A stretch of DNA of 64,000 bases, taken from the NCBI GenBank assembly GCA_951828385.1, contig OX639973.1, positions 2,843,200-2,907,199 of the forward strand, in the 5' to 3' direction. The notes under the pieces are model-generated. The model did no database searches and was not told where the DNA came from. It was given only the letters and a program-made list of their open reading frames with translations. This DNA comes from an uncultured Poribacteria bacterium (GTDB lineage Bacteria > Poribacteria > WGA-4E > WGA-3G). The position numbers and the translations under genes were made by a program. Positions 1 through 9,200 of this stretch are shown piece by piece. Each line of letters begins with the position of its first letter. Position 1 is the stretch's first letter.

Positions 1-1
1 A

Positions 2-100
2 TGTGTCGCGAGTGAGCGACCCGCCACGAAGGTTCAACTCAAAATCCGCAGAAACGGCACCGAGCAACATCGAACGGTAATATTAGGCGAAAAAGAGTAG
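2..100 (+). CDS. C-terminal end of a PDZ-domain protein (5' end outside window)
   Basis: Frame 2 is open from the window edge to a TAG stop at 98-100 and encodes 32 residues. They include TKVQLKIRRNG and end RTVILGEKE, which resembles the last strands of a PDZ domain as found at the end of HtrA/DegP-type proteases or carboxyl-terminal processing proteases. The gene converges on the minus-strand phospholipase D-like gene, whose stop lies 5 bp further on. Only the tail is visible, so the catalytic family is unknown. This could also be a chance open frame, although the pattern of hydrophobic residues is PDZ-like. Confidence 0.45.
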   Translation, partial: CVASERPATKVQLKIRRNGTEQHRTVILGEKE

Positions 101-105
101 AACAT

Positions 106-1191
106 CTAACGCGCTATTCTCTCAAACTCAGCGAGATATGCCGCCGCAATCTCACGATTCCCCTTAATAATCAACAGATTCTCACTATTATTTTTCTCTG
201 CGTTTTTTGAGAAGTTGTAGGACCCCGTAATCACCGTATCCGCATCAACAACGATCACCTTGTGGTGCATAGTCCCTTTGTTTTTATCCAGAACAACAGA
301 CAAACCCGCCGCTTGCATCGCCTTATATTCGGCGTATGGATTATCCGTCTGCCGCGCTTCAAACACACCCCGGACTTCAATACCGGACGCGAATCTGTCC
401 CGCATCGCTGTGCCGAGTGTATCGTGTGTAAACGAAAACGCCATAAAATGAATTGACTTCTCAGCAGACCGGATCTCCTTCAAAAGTGGCGGGATCGTGT
501 CACTTTTCGGTGAGAAATAGGTAAAAATCTGTGTGCCATCATTCAGCGTTACCTTCGGATACGCAACAAACGCGCCAGAGGGTTTTCCAACCTGTGCATC
601 CAGAAACAACTCCCGAAACTCCTGTGTGAAGTTATACGCCATCGGGACCGAATCGATGAGTATGACGTTATTGCTGTTCTTGTACGCCCCGTTATAAGTC
701 GTGTTATAAGAACCTGTCCAGACGTATCGCTCATCAATCACGATAAACTTGTGATGCATCAGACTGCCAGGATCCTTATCGTCCGAAACAGGGATCCCGA
801 TGTCCTGCAATCGTCCAATTTCCGAGTCATCCATATTGTCTGTCTCCGTGACAACTCGTACTTGCACCCCACGCTTGTGTGCCGCAATTAAAGCATCGGC
901 GACTGGCGCGGCATCTAAATCATAGAGTGCCGCATCAACTCGCACCGCAGCCGTCCCAATTCTATCAACAAGCCGTTTTTCTAACGAATAAGCACTACCA
1001 ACCGCATTGACTTCACTAAAATAGACCTCCCACGCGCCCGCAGTCGTCGCGCCGGGTCTGCCCTTGTAATATTTTATACCGAAGCCGATCGCGATAGCAG
1101 AAAACAAAATAAGAAGGAAGGGTACGAATAATTTCGGTTTACTGACCTCCGGTGCCGCGTCAGTGCTGGGTGTGCTCACATCGCTATCCAT
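106..1191 (-). CDS. Membrane-anchored phospholipase D-like protein, two HKD motifs
   Basis: Two phospholipase D/transphosphatidylase half-sites are visible: HHKFIVIDERYVWTGSYN in the first half and HHKVIVVDADTVITGSYN in the second, each followed by Asn/Glu-containing tails. This fits the PLDc_2-type bilobed fold that hydrolyses phosphodiester bonds in lipids or nucleic acids. A single transmembrane segment (LFVPFLLILFSAIAIGF) lies near the N-terminus, so the enzyme is probably anchored in the membrane with the catalytic part outside or in the periplasm. I chose the ATG at 1191 (361 aa, beginning MDSDVSTP), which has a GGAG 12 nt upstream. An upstream start at 1239 would overlap the end of the preceding gene. 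It is the third gene of the minus-strand operon that begins at 4149. Substrate unknown. Confidence 0.85.
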   Translation of the reverse strand: MDSDVSTPSTDAAPEVSKPKLFVPFLLILFSAIAIGFGIKYYKGRPGATTAGAWEVYFSEVNAVGSAYSLEKRLVDRIGTAAVRVDAALYDLDAAPVADALIAAHKRGVQVRVVTETDNMDDSEIGRLQDIGIPVSDDKDPGSLMHHKFIVIDERYVWTGSYNTTYNGAYKNSNNVILIDSVPMAYNFTQEFRELFLDAQVGKPSGAFVAYPKVTLNDGTQIFTYFSPKSDTIPPLLKEIRSAEKSIHFMAFSFTHDTLGTAMRDRFASGIEVRGVFEARQTDNPYAEYKAMQAAGLSVVLDKNKGTMHHKVIVVDADTVITGSYNFSKNAEKNNSENLLIIKGNREIAAAYLAEFERIAR

Positions 1192-1226
1192 ATTTTTTTC
1201 TATCTCCGTAATAGCAGCACAAAACG

Positions 1227-2117
1227 TTAGACTCCCCACCTTTGCCGTGATTCCTCCAACGACTCAATCTTGGCATCCTGCTGCTTCCACGCGTAATGTC
1301 CTTTCGGTTTCTCACCAACCCATCTTTCATCAATCGGTTCCGATGCCAGCTGATAGCGCGTATCCGCCGTTATCCGAATTTTATTAGATGTGTTAACCAA
1401 AGAAGCGTGCATGAGGAACATATTGAAAATGATAAGATCCCCCGCCGAAAACGTTGTTGTCGCCCAATGTCCGCCAAATTTCTCAACGATTTCGAGTGGA
1501 TTGTCGCTAAAATGTCCTTCAATCATATCCCGGTCAACATCTGCCTTCCCATAAGTGGCGCGAACCTTCTCAAATCGATTGGAACCGAGACAGAAGACAA
1601 TAGGTCCCATATCAAGCGACACATCGCCAAAGGGTGTCCAGCAAGAGTAGAGTTCTTGCGTGCCTCTCCCCATAAAGACGATATCGTAATGAATTGGAGA
1701 GCCTGACCCGGGGCCTGCCGTGCGAAGCCATTTGAAATCGAACGTCCGTGCATCGCCGCCGAGGAATCGCTTGAAAAAGTCCATCACCGGTGCACCTTCA
1801 ACGACGGCTTTAAATGCTGGCAGCTGCGCTAACACCTTATTCCCCATTGAACCCGTTGACGTGGGTTCGGGATACGCCGGGTTGAAGATCCCGTCCATTA
1901 AGGGTGTATCCGGTGCAAGCATGCCTTTCGCTGCGAGTCTTTCCAGAATCTGTTGACGCGCCGTGAGGACAGCATCCTTGTCATGTAGTCCACGAATCAG
2001 GAGGTACCCGTCCGCTGCTATCCGTTCTTTCAGGGCATCGGGATTGTCAAGGATGTCATTACTATCCCGTAAATCCGTGCTGACTTCTACTTCCTGATGT
2101 AAAAAAGGTAACTTCAT
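1227..2117 (-). CDS. Phytanoyl-CoA dioxygenase (PhyH) family protein
   Basis: This 296-aa protein has the features of Fe(II)/2-oxoglutarate dioxygenases of the PhyH family. A metal-binding H-x-D occurs in SPIHYDIVFMGRG, and the distal His with the downstream 2-oxoglutarate-binding Arg occurs in FLMHASLVNTSNKIRI. The length matches the family. No signal peptide is visible, so it probably acts in the cytoplasm, hydroxylating an unknown substrate. PhyH families are strongly expanded in Poribacteria and marine bacteria, and their substrates are mostly unknown. Its start lies one base after the stop of the SUMF1-sialidase gene, so it is almost certainly co-translated with it. Confidence 0.88.
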   Translation of the reverse strand: MKLPFLHQEVEVSTDLRDSNDILDNPDALKERIAADGYLLIRGLHDKDAVLTARQQILERLAAKGMLAPDTPLMDGIFNPAYPEPTSTGSMGNKVLAQLPAFKAVVEGAPVMDFFKRFLGGDARTFDFKWLRTAGPGSGSPIHYDIVFMGRGTQELYSCWTPFGDVSLDMGPIVFCLGSNRFEKVRATYGKADVDRDMIEGHFSDNPLEIVEKFGGHWATTTFSAGDLIIFNMFLMHASLVNTSNKIRITADTRYQLASEPIDERWVGEKPKGHYAWKQQDAKIESLEESRQRWGV

Positions 2118-2118
2118 C

Positions 2119-4149
2119 TCAATTCCTCACTTCTGATGGAGGTGTCTCTTTCAACCACGCCACATTAAATCGATAATGCTGACGACTGCTAATCAGATGG
2201 ATGATTCCATTCTGCCCTTGGCAAACGCCGAGGTAGCCACCCGGTTCAGCACTGTTCAACCCCATCTTAAAGGGGCGTCCATCCATTGTTTCAATGTCCC
2301 TGTCCTCGCCATCATCTGTAATCAGGCGGGTATATTCCCACGTTTCACCGTCGTCGTAGGACAGCGCACCAAAGAGTCCGGTAACGAGCCGTTCATTTCC
2401 TGAAGCATCAACAATCGGCATCGGGGTCAGTTCCCTCCGATCACCTGTGAAGGATGCGAGGAAAATCGGTCCCTCTTGGAGCCGTAGCAGCACGCACCGC
2501 TGCCCACCCGAAACAGGCGGAAATTGACTCGCACTGTAATGCCACGTCTTGCCACCATCTGAAGAAACGCTTTTCGGCATCCGTTCATCAATCGTATCAC
2601 CGCGTCCGTATGCCATCAGCCTGCCATCCGTGAGCTCGACCACAGCAGCGTGAATACCAGCGATCCACCCACCCTGTTCGCCATCGGCAAATTCGGGGAT
2701 CGGTTGTCCAGCACCGGGATCGTACCACGTCTCTCCATCATCATCGCTGAGCCATATCGCGGTGCCGCCGTTGCCACCACTCACAGCATCACAGGCGAGG
2801 AGGATAGAACCGTCCTGCCGTCGAAAAACGGAGGCGATCGGCATGTGTCGGAGACGATGTTCTGGGGAAATAAAACGCGGTTTCGACCACGTCGCGCCGT
2901 TATCGTCAGAATAACGCATCACTAACGCCAAGGGACCCCACGTTGCAGCAGCTGAAAGTCCATTGAAATGATACATCCGCCCGTTCTCGTTCCGCCACAG
3001 AGACGTGGCGTGATTGTTCCGATCCGGGGGTCCCCAAAACGGTTCAGCTGGTTCCCATTCCGTTCCACCAAAGCGCAACCGACTTGCGGCAACCGTCAAC
3101 TCACGTCCGCGCTCCGTAACGCACGAATACCACGCCGCAAACATATCTCCGTTCGGGCATTCTGTTATCGCCGGAACGTGGTTATGCGCGGAAAAAAGCG
3201 GACCGTTTGAACCGTCTGGAATTTTAACGAACGTCAACGGTTCCGCAAAGTAGGATGCCTCCGGCGCGGGTGAACTTGCGGGTTCCTGCTTGACATCACG
3301 TCCCCATAACGCTACTTTGGGAACAGGCGTAGGCGATGTCTGCGGTATTTCACCACACACAACCCGAAATCCTATATACCAGTGTTTATCTTCCGGCACT
3401 GCCCCCATCCGATTCGCAGAACGTAAGTAACAAAGCAACGTCGAATGACTGCCACCCCGTGTAACGCGATACAGTCCATCTTCCTTACCCACCGGATCCA
3501 CCTGCTGATGCGGTGCGTAGGGGCCATACCAATCCTGACACCACTCCTCCACGTTCCCGTGCATATCGTATACACCCCACACGTTCGGCGCAGTTTGCCC
3601 GACATGCAACGGCACAATCTCTTCCGCACCGCGCCCGCGTCCGCCATCCGGGTACCAACTCTCCCCAACATTTTTATGAAATTCAGGCGGCAAGGTATCA
3701 CCGGTATGAAAATGCGTCGTTGTACCTGCACGGCACACATATTCCCACTCCGCCTCAGTCGGCAACCGGTAGGGGAGCCCTTCTTTTTCGGAGAGCCATT
3801 CGCAAAAGCGTGTCGCATCGTGCCAATCGACAAATACCACTGCTTCATCATCGTCCCGTGAAAAACCGACGTTCTGAAGACTCGGCAGCGCACGATGTGT
3901 CGGATCAAACGCCGCATACTGTGCATTGGTAACCTGATAAACACCGATGTAAAACGGTGTGCTGAGCGTCACCTCATGCACCGGATGTTCATCCCAATCG
4001 CCATCGCGGAGATACGCCTTGCCTGCCGTCAACTCATCTGACAGCGATGCGTTTTCTGAACCCATCATAAAAGTACCCGGTTCAATTCCAACAAATTGCA
4101 TACCGAGTGAATTCGTCTGTGTCTGTTCTTCAAAGGCTAATTTCTGCAT
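2119..4149 (-). CDS. SUMF1/FGE-fold domain fused to a sialidase-like beta-propeller
   Basis: The 676-aa protein joins two domains. Residues about 8-270 form a formylglycine-generating-enzyme/SUMF1-type domain (FMMGSENA, YRLPTEAEWEYVCRAGT, MHGNVEEWCQDWYG, YIGFRVVCGE). Residues about 300-676 form a BNR/sialidase-like propeller with four Asp-box motifs (SDDNGATW, SDDDGETW, SSDGGKTW, SYDDGETW). The SUMF1 part has only one Cys near the place where true FGEs have a Cys pair (RGGSHSTLLCYLRSANR), so it is probably a structural or ligand-binding module rather than a sulfatase-activating enzyme. No signal peptide is evident. The start has GAGGAAAGGG just upstream, and a GTGACA-N17-TATAAT promoter lies at 4217-4245. 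It is the first gene of a three-gene operon. Confidence 0.85.
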   Translation of the reverse strand: MQKLAFEEQTQTNSLGMQFVGIEPGTFMMGSENASLSDELTAGKAYLRDGDWDEHPVHEVTLSTPFYIGVYQVTNAQYAAFDPTHRALPSLQNVGFSRDDDEAVVFVDWHDATRFCEWLSEKEGLPYRLPTEAEWEYVCRAGTTTHFHTGDTLPPEFHKNVGESWYPDGGRGRGAEEIVPLHVGQTAPNVWGVYDMHGNVEEWCQDWYGPYAPHQQVDPVGKEDGLYRVTRGGSHSTLLCYLRSANRMGAVPEDKHWYIGFRVVCGEIPQTSPTPVPKVALWGRDVKQEPASSPAPEASYFAEPLTFVKIPDGSNGPLFSAHNHVPAITECPNGDMFAAWYSCVTERGRELTVAASRLRFGGTEWEPAEPFWGPPDRNNHATSLWRNENGRMYHFNGLSAAATWGPLALVMRYSDDNGATWSKPRFISPEHRLRHMPIASVFRRQDGSILLACDAVSGGNGGTAIWLSDDDGETWYDPGAGQPIPEFADGEQGGWIAGIHAAVVELTDGRLMAYGRGDTIDERMPKSVSSDGGKTWHYSASQFPPVSGGQRCVLLRLQEGPIFLASFTGDRRELTPMPIVDASGNERLVTGLFGALSYDDGETWEYTRLITDDGEDRDIETMDGRPFKMGLNSAEPGGYLGVCQGQNGIIHLISSRQHYRFNVAWLKETPPSEVRN

Positions 4150-4216
4150 AATTCCCTTTCCTCTTCGGGCAATGCCTTAGGTTGTACACTTTCATCTTCA
4201 CATCTACCGCGGTCAT

Positions 4217-4245
4217 TATACCAATTCACACCGAATTTGTCACGA
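4217..4245 (-). promoter_or_regulatory. Sigma70-type promoter for the SUMF1-sialidase/PhyH/PLD operon
   Basis: On the minus strand GTGACA (4240-4245) and TATAAT (4217-4222) are separated by exactly 17 bp, about 70 bp upstream of the ATG at 4149. The -10 box is perfect and the -35 box differs from consensus only at its first base. Confidence 0.65.
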
Positions 4246-4265
4246 AAAATTTTGGCATGAAACAC

Positions 4266-5001
4266 CTATTGCTTTATCAAGTTTGAGTTTATAAGTGATC
4301 CTGTTCGTAGTAGGGCAATTCATTGCCCGTTATTGACGTGCGATAATAGGTGATCCTGTTCGTAGTAGGGCAATTCATTGCCCGTTATTGACGTGCGATA
4401 ATAGGTGATCCTGTTCGTAGTAGGGCAATTCATTGCCCGTTATTGACGTGCGATAATAGGTGATCCTGTTCGTAGTAGGGCAATTCATTGCCCGTTATTG
4501 ACGTGCGATAATAGGTGATCCTGCTCGTAGTAGGGCAATTCATTGCCCGTTATTGACGTGCGATAATAGGTGATCCTGTTCGTAGTAGGGCAATTCATTG
4601 CCCGTTATTGACGTGCGATAATAAGTGATCCTGTTCGTAGTAGGGCAATTCATTGCCCGTTATTGACGTGCGATAATAGGTGATCCTGTTCGTAGTAGGG
4701 CAATTCATTGCCCGTTATTGACGTGCGATAATAGGTGATCCTGTTCGTAGTAGGGCAATTCATTGCCCGTTATTGACGTGCGATAATAGGTGATCCTGTT
4801 CGTAGTAGGGCAATTCATTGCCCGTTATTGACGTGCGATAATAGGTGATCCTGTTCGTAGTAGGGCAATTCATTGCCCGTTATTGACGTGCGATAATAGG
4901 TGATCCTGTTCGTAGTAGGGCAATTCATTGCCCGTTATTGACGTGCGATAAATCGCACTACTACGAACCTTCCCTCAAAGTCAAACTTGAAACACTAATA
5001 G
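4266..5001. repeat. MITE-like palindromic element with internal tandem expansion
   Basis: The outer ends are related inverted sequences: CTATTGCTTTATCAAGTTTG at 4266-4285, and the reverse complement of CTATTAGTGTTTCAAGTTTG at the right end (4982-5001). Inside them GTTCGTAGTAG is matched by CTACTACGAAC near 4965, enclosing two small palindromes (GGGCAATTCATTGCCC and GTGCGATAAATCGCAC). The same architecture, unexpanded, occurs in opposite orientation at 23772-23902. No transposase is encoded, so the element would move in trans, if at all. Confidence 0.75.
4297..4951. repeat. Tandem array, 12 copies of a 55-bp unit
   Basis: Unit starts (GATCCTGTTCGTAG) recur every 55 bp from 4297 to 4902, giving twelve almost identical copies. 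I noted only single-base variants, for example ataagt for ataggt before copies 1 and 7, and CTGCTC for CTGTTC near 4517. Each unit contains the perfect inverted repeat GGGCAAT-TC-ATTGCCC, so a transcript would fold into a row of identical hairpins. Every unit except the last stops at GTGCGATAA; the last continues into the full right end of the parent element. Confidence 0.92.
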
Positions 5002-5209
5002 TTGTTATAGGTTGTTGTGTGTGAGAAAGTCAATAGGTTGCTAAACATGTATCGCCTCTGCATCGACAGTCTTCAAGAGATGTCAGGAGTGCTTCAGAAG
5101 TCGAGGTATTTTATCACAACACCTCTAACTTTCCTATACCTTTCCTATCAAGACCGTTTCAACACAACCCTTAAAAAGAAAATGGGGTAAATGAACTAAT
5201 TCTTTTAAT

Positions 5210-5238
5210 TTGACATATTTCCAAATTTCCAGTATAAT
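5210..5238 (+). promoter_or_regulatory. Perfect consensus sigma70 promoter
   Basis: TTGACA (5210-5215), a 17-bp spacer and TATAAT (5233-5238) match the sigma70 consensus exactly within an A+T-rich stretch. It points at the truncated lipoprotein gene at 5440, roughly 195 bp downstream of the expected start site. Confidence 0.75.
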
Positions 5239-5439
5239 TCAACATATTAGGTCAATAATATAAAAATTTTGAAAATATAAAAATTTTTGACTTAAAATGT
5301 AGTAAAATATAAACTGGCGTTTTGCCGCAGGCATCGCTCATCGGAGATGTCAATGGTGATAGGACTGTGAATCTGAAGCCGTCATCATGAGATGTCAAAT
5401 GCCTGCCTTCTTTCTCAGAAGTCAGGAGGTAAACGATTT

Positions 5440-5640
5440 ATGTTTCGCGGCACTGCAGTTGCGTCGGTTATTTTCGGGTTCATGCTGTGTTTACTGTTTT
5501 TAGGCTGTGAGCGGATACAACAGATCGTCGCGCCGAAGCGATGCGATGAATCGCATCACTACAAACAGATGCACCTTCAAAGGGTGTCCGTTCTCAAAAG
5601 TAGCCTGGTTCGTAGTCGCGCAATTCTGCGGTGTACTTGA
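5440..5640 (+). pseudogene. Truncated lipoprotein gene (signal peptide only)
   Basis: An ATG at 5440 is preceded by AGGAGGT (5424-5430) at ideal spacing. It encodes a classic lipoprotein leader, GFMLCLLFLGCERIQQIVAP, with the lipobox Cys at LGC. After about 30 residues the frame runs into a palindromic repeat (GCGATGCGATGAATCGCATC, near 5536) and stays open only to 5640, with no recognisable mature domain. This looks like the 5' end of a lipoprotein gene whose body has been replaced by repeat sequence. It could still express a short lipopeptide. A short in-frame DVNGDRTVN fragment at 5343-5369 may be a dockerin relic. Confidence 0.6.
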
Positions 5641-6213
5641 AGAAATCCGCAGAAATACCCAAGCAATACGCAGAAACGCCCAAGCAAAAACACACCCAGC
5701 AAAAACCCCAAATGCGATGTGCATTATTGCGCCTCGCGTAAACCCTGTGGAAATTGGGGTCTGTTTTCTGGAGCATTCTAATTTTTCGCAATGTTTTAAA
5801 CACAAATAGGACTTACGCATGCTGCTCTTTTGTAGCATAACCTGTTAGGTTGTGCCACCAGAACGTCTCTGTTTTTTACGACGCTCTATCTCACAGAGCG
5901 GCATACGGGTCAAAATTGCGTCCGTCCTACTCAAGGGTAAAATTGTCCAAAATTTAGTATTCATTTAAAGGAGAAGCACTTATATCCTATGTATCGTATC
6001 CTAAAATCGTATGAGTTCGAAAACTTAAGAAGAATGAAAACCTTCATGGCAATCGTATTCAACCCGATATTTTTCTCATGCTTGTAGCACGATCTGTATA
6101 AATTGTTAATCTCCATTTAGATTGTGCTATTGTGCTATTGCATAAATTGTCCGTTCCCGCGACGAGTACCGAACTCACGTTAGGTAAGAACTGGGTATTA
6201 CGTGCAACGATAG
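5641..6213. other. Non-coding stretch before the giant gene
   Basis: No convincing gene is visible. It holds two tandem copies of a 21-bp unit (CGCAGAAA..CCCAAGCA, about 5649-5690). The 13-bp word TAGGACTTACGCA at 5807-5819 recurs at 48450-48462 and may be the end of a mobile element. A possible 32-codon open frame at 5989-6087 has AAGGAG about 14 nt upstream, but no family is recognisable and I do not call it as a gene. Confidence 0.5.
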
Positions 6214-9200
6214 ATGAAAACGAATCATATCAAATCTATGTTGTTAGCAGGGTGCCTAATCGCCGCCAGTGTCCTACTCATGTTCCCCGCAGAGACCGCA
6301 GCACTGAGTGTAGATAGTGTTTCGTTTGGGAGCCCGCCGGCGAACCAGAATAATACGTATAAAAAGGGCGATACCATTAGTATTGAAGTCGTGTTCTCGG
6401 AAGCGGTGACTGTGACAGGTGCCCCGTCTCTGGACTTCTTTATCTACCATACGGATGCGGGCGGACCAGGCGGACCAAGTTTTATCCCCAATAGGGTAGC
6501 CACCTATTCCACCGGTAGCGGTACCAACACGCTTACTTTCACCTATACTGTTGGGAACGATGAGGCCACCGGCATGAGACTCAGAAGAAACGATGCACTA
6601 AAACTTAATGGCGGTCGCATTCACGCCGGGGACGATGATATTCGTGGACTGGGGGACGGTCACGTCATTGACAATACACCGGTAGATGGCCGACTTCCAC
6701 AGCCACAGGCTCCAAAATGGCTGTTAACTGCCACAAATCTTGGTGCGTCAGGTGCCCAGCGTACTATTTTCACGGTAGAATTTGACTTTGGTGAGCCGGT
6801 GTCTGGCTTTGACGAGGCAGACATCCTGCTTGAAAACACGGCGGCACAAGTCGAAGTCGGCTCCTTAGCGGTCGTCGATGCGACGAATCCCAGAAAGTAC
6901 ACAGCTAAAATCAGAGCACTTGCGATGGGTATAGTGCATATAAGTGTACCCGCAAACCGCGTGACAGATCTAGCAGGTAACGGGAACGCTAGCTCAACTG
7001 CAATGACAGATGCAGAGAGAGAGAAATTCAACGCGATGTTTGTCAGAACGCCAACGGTGGGGACAATCACGTTTGACACCAGAGGCCCCTATACGCTGGG
7101 GGATACGATTACAGTTTCCGTGCCAATTCTGCACGCAACTCAGTTCAGCGGTTCACCGACGCTGAAGTTAGATGTCGGGGGCGTGGAGAAGACGTTGACA
7201 GCACCCAATGTCACCGGGACCCCTCTCGTTTTCAGTTATACGGTAGTGGCGGGGGATGAGGATACCGATGGTGTAGATGTCAAAGCCAACAGTCTCACCG
7301 TTGCCGCCAACACTATTAAAGATGAGCTTGACAACCCCTTAGTGGCGACTTTCGCCACTGTTAACGGTGGCTCCGACCAGATGGTGAACGCCGCGGGGCC
7401 AACGGTCGGGACGATTAGTTTTACGAGCACCGGTCCGTATAAAGCCGGGGATGCGATTACAGTTTCCGTGCCAATTGTAGGCGCAACGGAGTTCAGCGGT
7501 TCACCGACGCTGAAGTTAGATGTCGGGGGAGTGGAGAAGACGTTGACAGCAACGGATGTCATGGCATCGCCCCTGGTTTTCAGTTATACCGTAGCGGAGG
7601 GGGATACGGATACCGATGGTGTGTCCGTGAAAGCCAACAGTCTCAACGTTGCCGCCAATACGATTGAAGATGCTGCAGGTAACGACTTAATAACAATTTT
7701 CACGGCTGTCGATGGCGGGGCTTCGCACGTGGTGGACACCACTGCGCCAACAGTAGGGACAATTGCATTTACGAGCACGGGACCGTATACTGTGGGGAAT
7801 ACGATTACAATCTCCGTCCCGATAACAGACACCTCGGCTGTCACGTTAGCCACAGGCACCGGCGGTTCACCAACGCTTGTGCTGACAGTCGGCACAACAG
7901 ATAAAACGTTGATATCGAGCACAAGTGCGGGGACGATAACGGCGTTAGCATTCTCATACACGGTAGCAGCGGGGGATGCGGATGCCGATGGTGTGGTGGT
8001 CAAAGCCAACAGTCTGACGTTGCCGAGTGGTACAACTGTCCGAGATGCCGCGGGTAACGATTTGGCGACGACTTTCACGGCTGTTAGCGGTGGCACCACG
8101 CAGACGGTGGACACTGGCGCACCGACGGTAGGAACGATCGCATTTACGAGCACGGGACCGTATACTGAGGGCGATACGATCACACTCTCCGTGCCGATAA
8201 CGGACACCTCGGCTGTCACATTAGCCGGCACTGGGGGCGCACCAACGCTCACACTCGTTGTCGGCACAACAGAAAAAACTTTGACATCCAGCACAAGTGC
8301 AGGGACAATAACAGCGTTAGCGTTCTCCTATACCGTGCAAGCCGGCGATACAGATACAGATGGCGTATCTGTCAAAGCCAATAGCTTAACGTTACCAAGT
8401 GGCACAACTATCCGCGACGCCCTCAGCAACGACTTGGTGACAACCTTCACGGCTGTTAATGGGGGCACATCACATGCAGTTGACAACACCGCTCCAACCG
8501 TCGGGACAATCGCATTTACCACCACAGGACCCTATAAAACCGGAGATACCATTACAATCTCCGTCCCGATAACGGATGCTTCGGCTGTCACATTAGCCAC
8601 GGGCACCGGCGGGGCACCAACACTCACACTCGTTGTCGACACAACGGAAAAAACCTTGACATCCAGCACAAGTGCCGGCACCATAACGGCATTAGCGTTT
8701 TCATACACCGTGGTAGCCGGCGATACGGATACCGATGGCGTATCTGTCAAAGCCAATAGCTTGACTTTACCGAGTGGCACAACCGTCCGAGATGCCGTAG
8801 ACCTCGACTTGGTAACAACCTTCACGGCTGTTAATGGCGGCGCATCACAGGCGATTGATAACGCCCCACCCACCGTAGGAACGATCACATTTACAAGCAC
8901 CGGTCCCTATACTACGGAAGATTCGATTACAATTTCCGTGCCGATAACAGACACCTCGGCTGTCACGTTAGCCACAGGCACCGGGGGCGCACCAACGCTC
9001 ACACTCGTTGTCGGAACAACAGAAAGAACCTTGACGACAACTACGGCTGCCGGCACCATAACGGCGTTAGCGTTCTCATACACCGTAGTAGCAGCGGATA
9101 CAGATACCGATGGCGTGGTTGTCAAAGCCAACAGCTTGACTTTACCGAGTGGCACGACTATCCGAGACACCACAAACATGGACTTGGTAACGACCTTCAC

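Noticed and set aside
3372-3944. Long overlapping frames inside the SUMF1-sialidase gene (both strands)
   Set aside because: Arg/Cys/His-rich shadow translation of a clear gene.
4297-4951. CRISPR array
   Set aside because: The 55-bp units are contiguous and nearly identical throughout, so there are no variable spacers, and no cas genes are nearby.
6132-6317. 61-aa frame overlapping the start of the giant gene
   Set aside because: Different frame, no ribosome binding site, and it runs through the clear signal peptide region of the giant protein.
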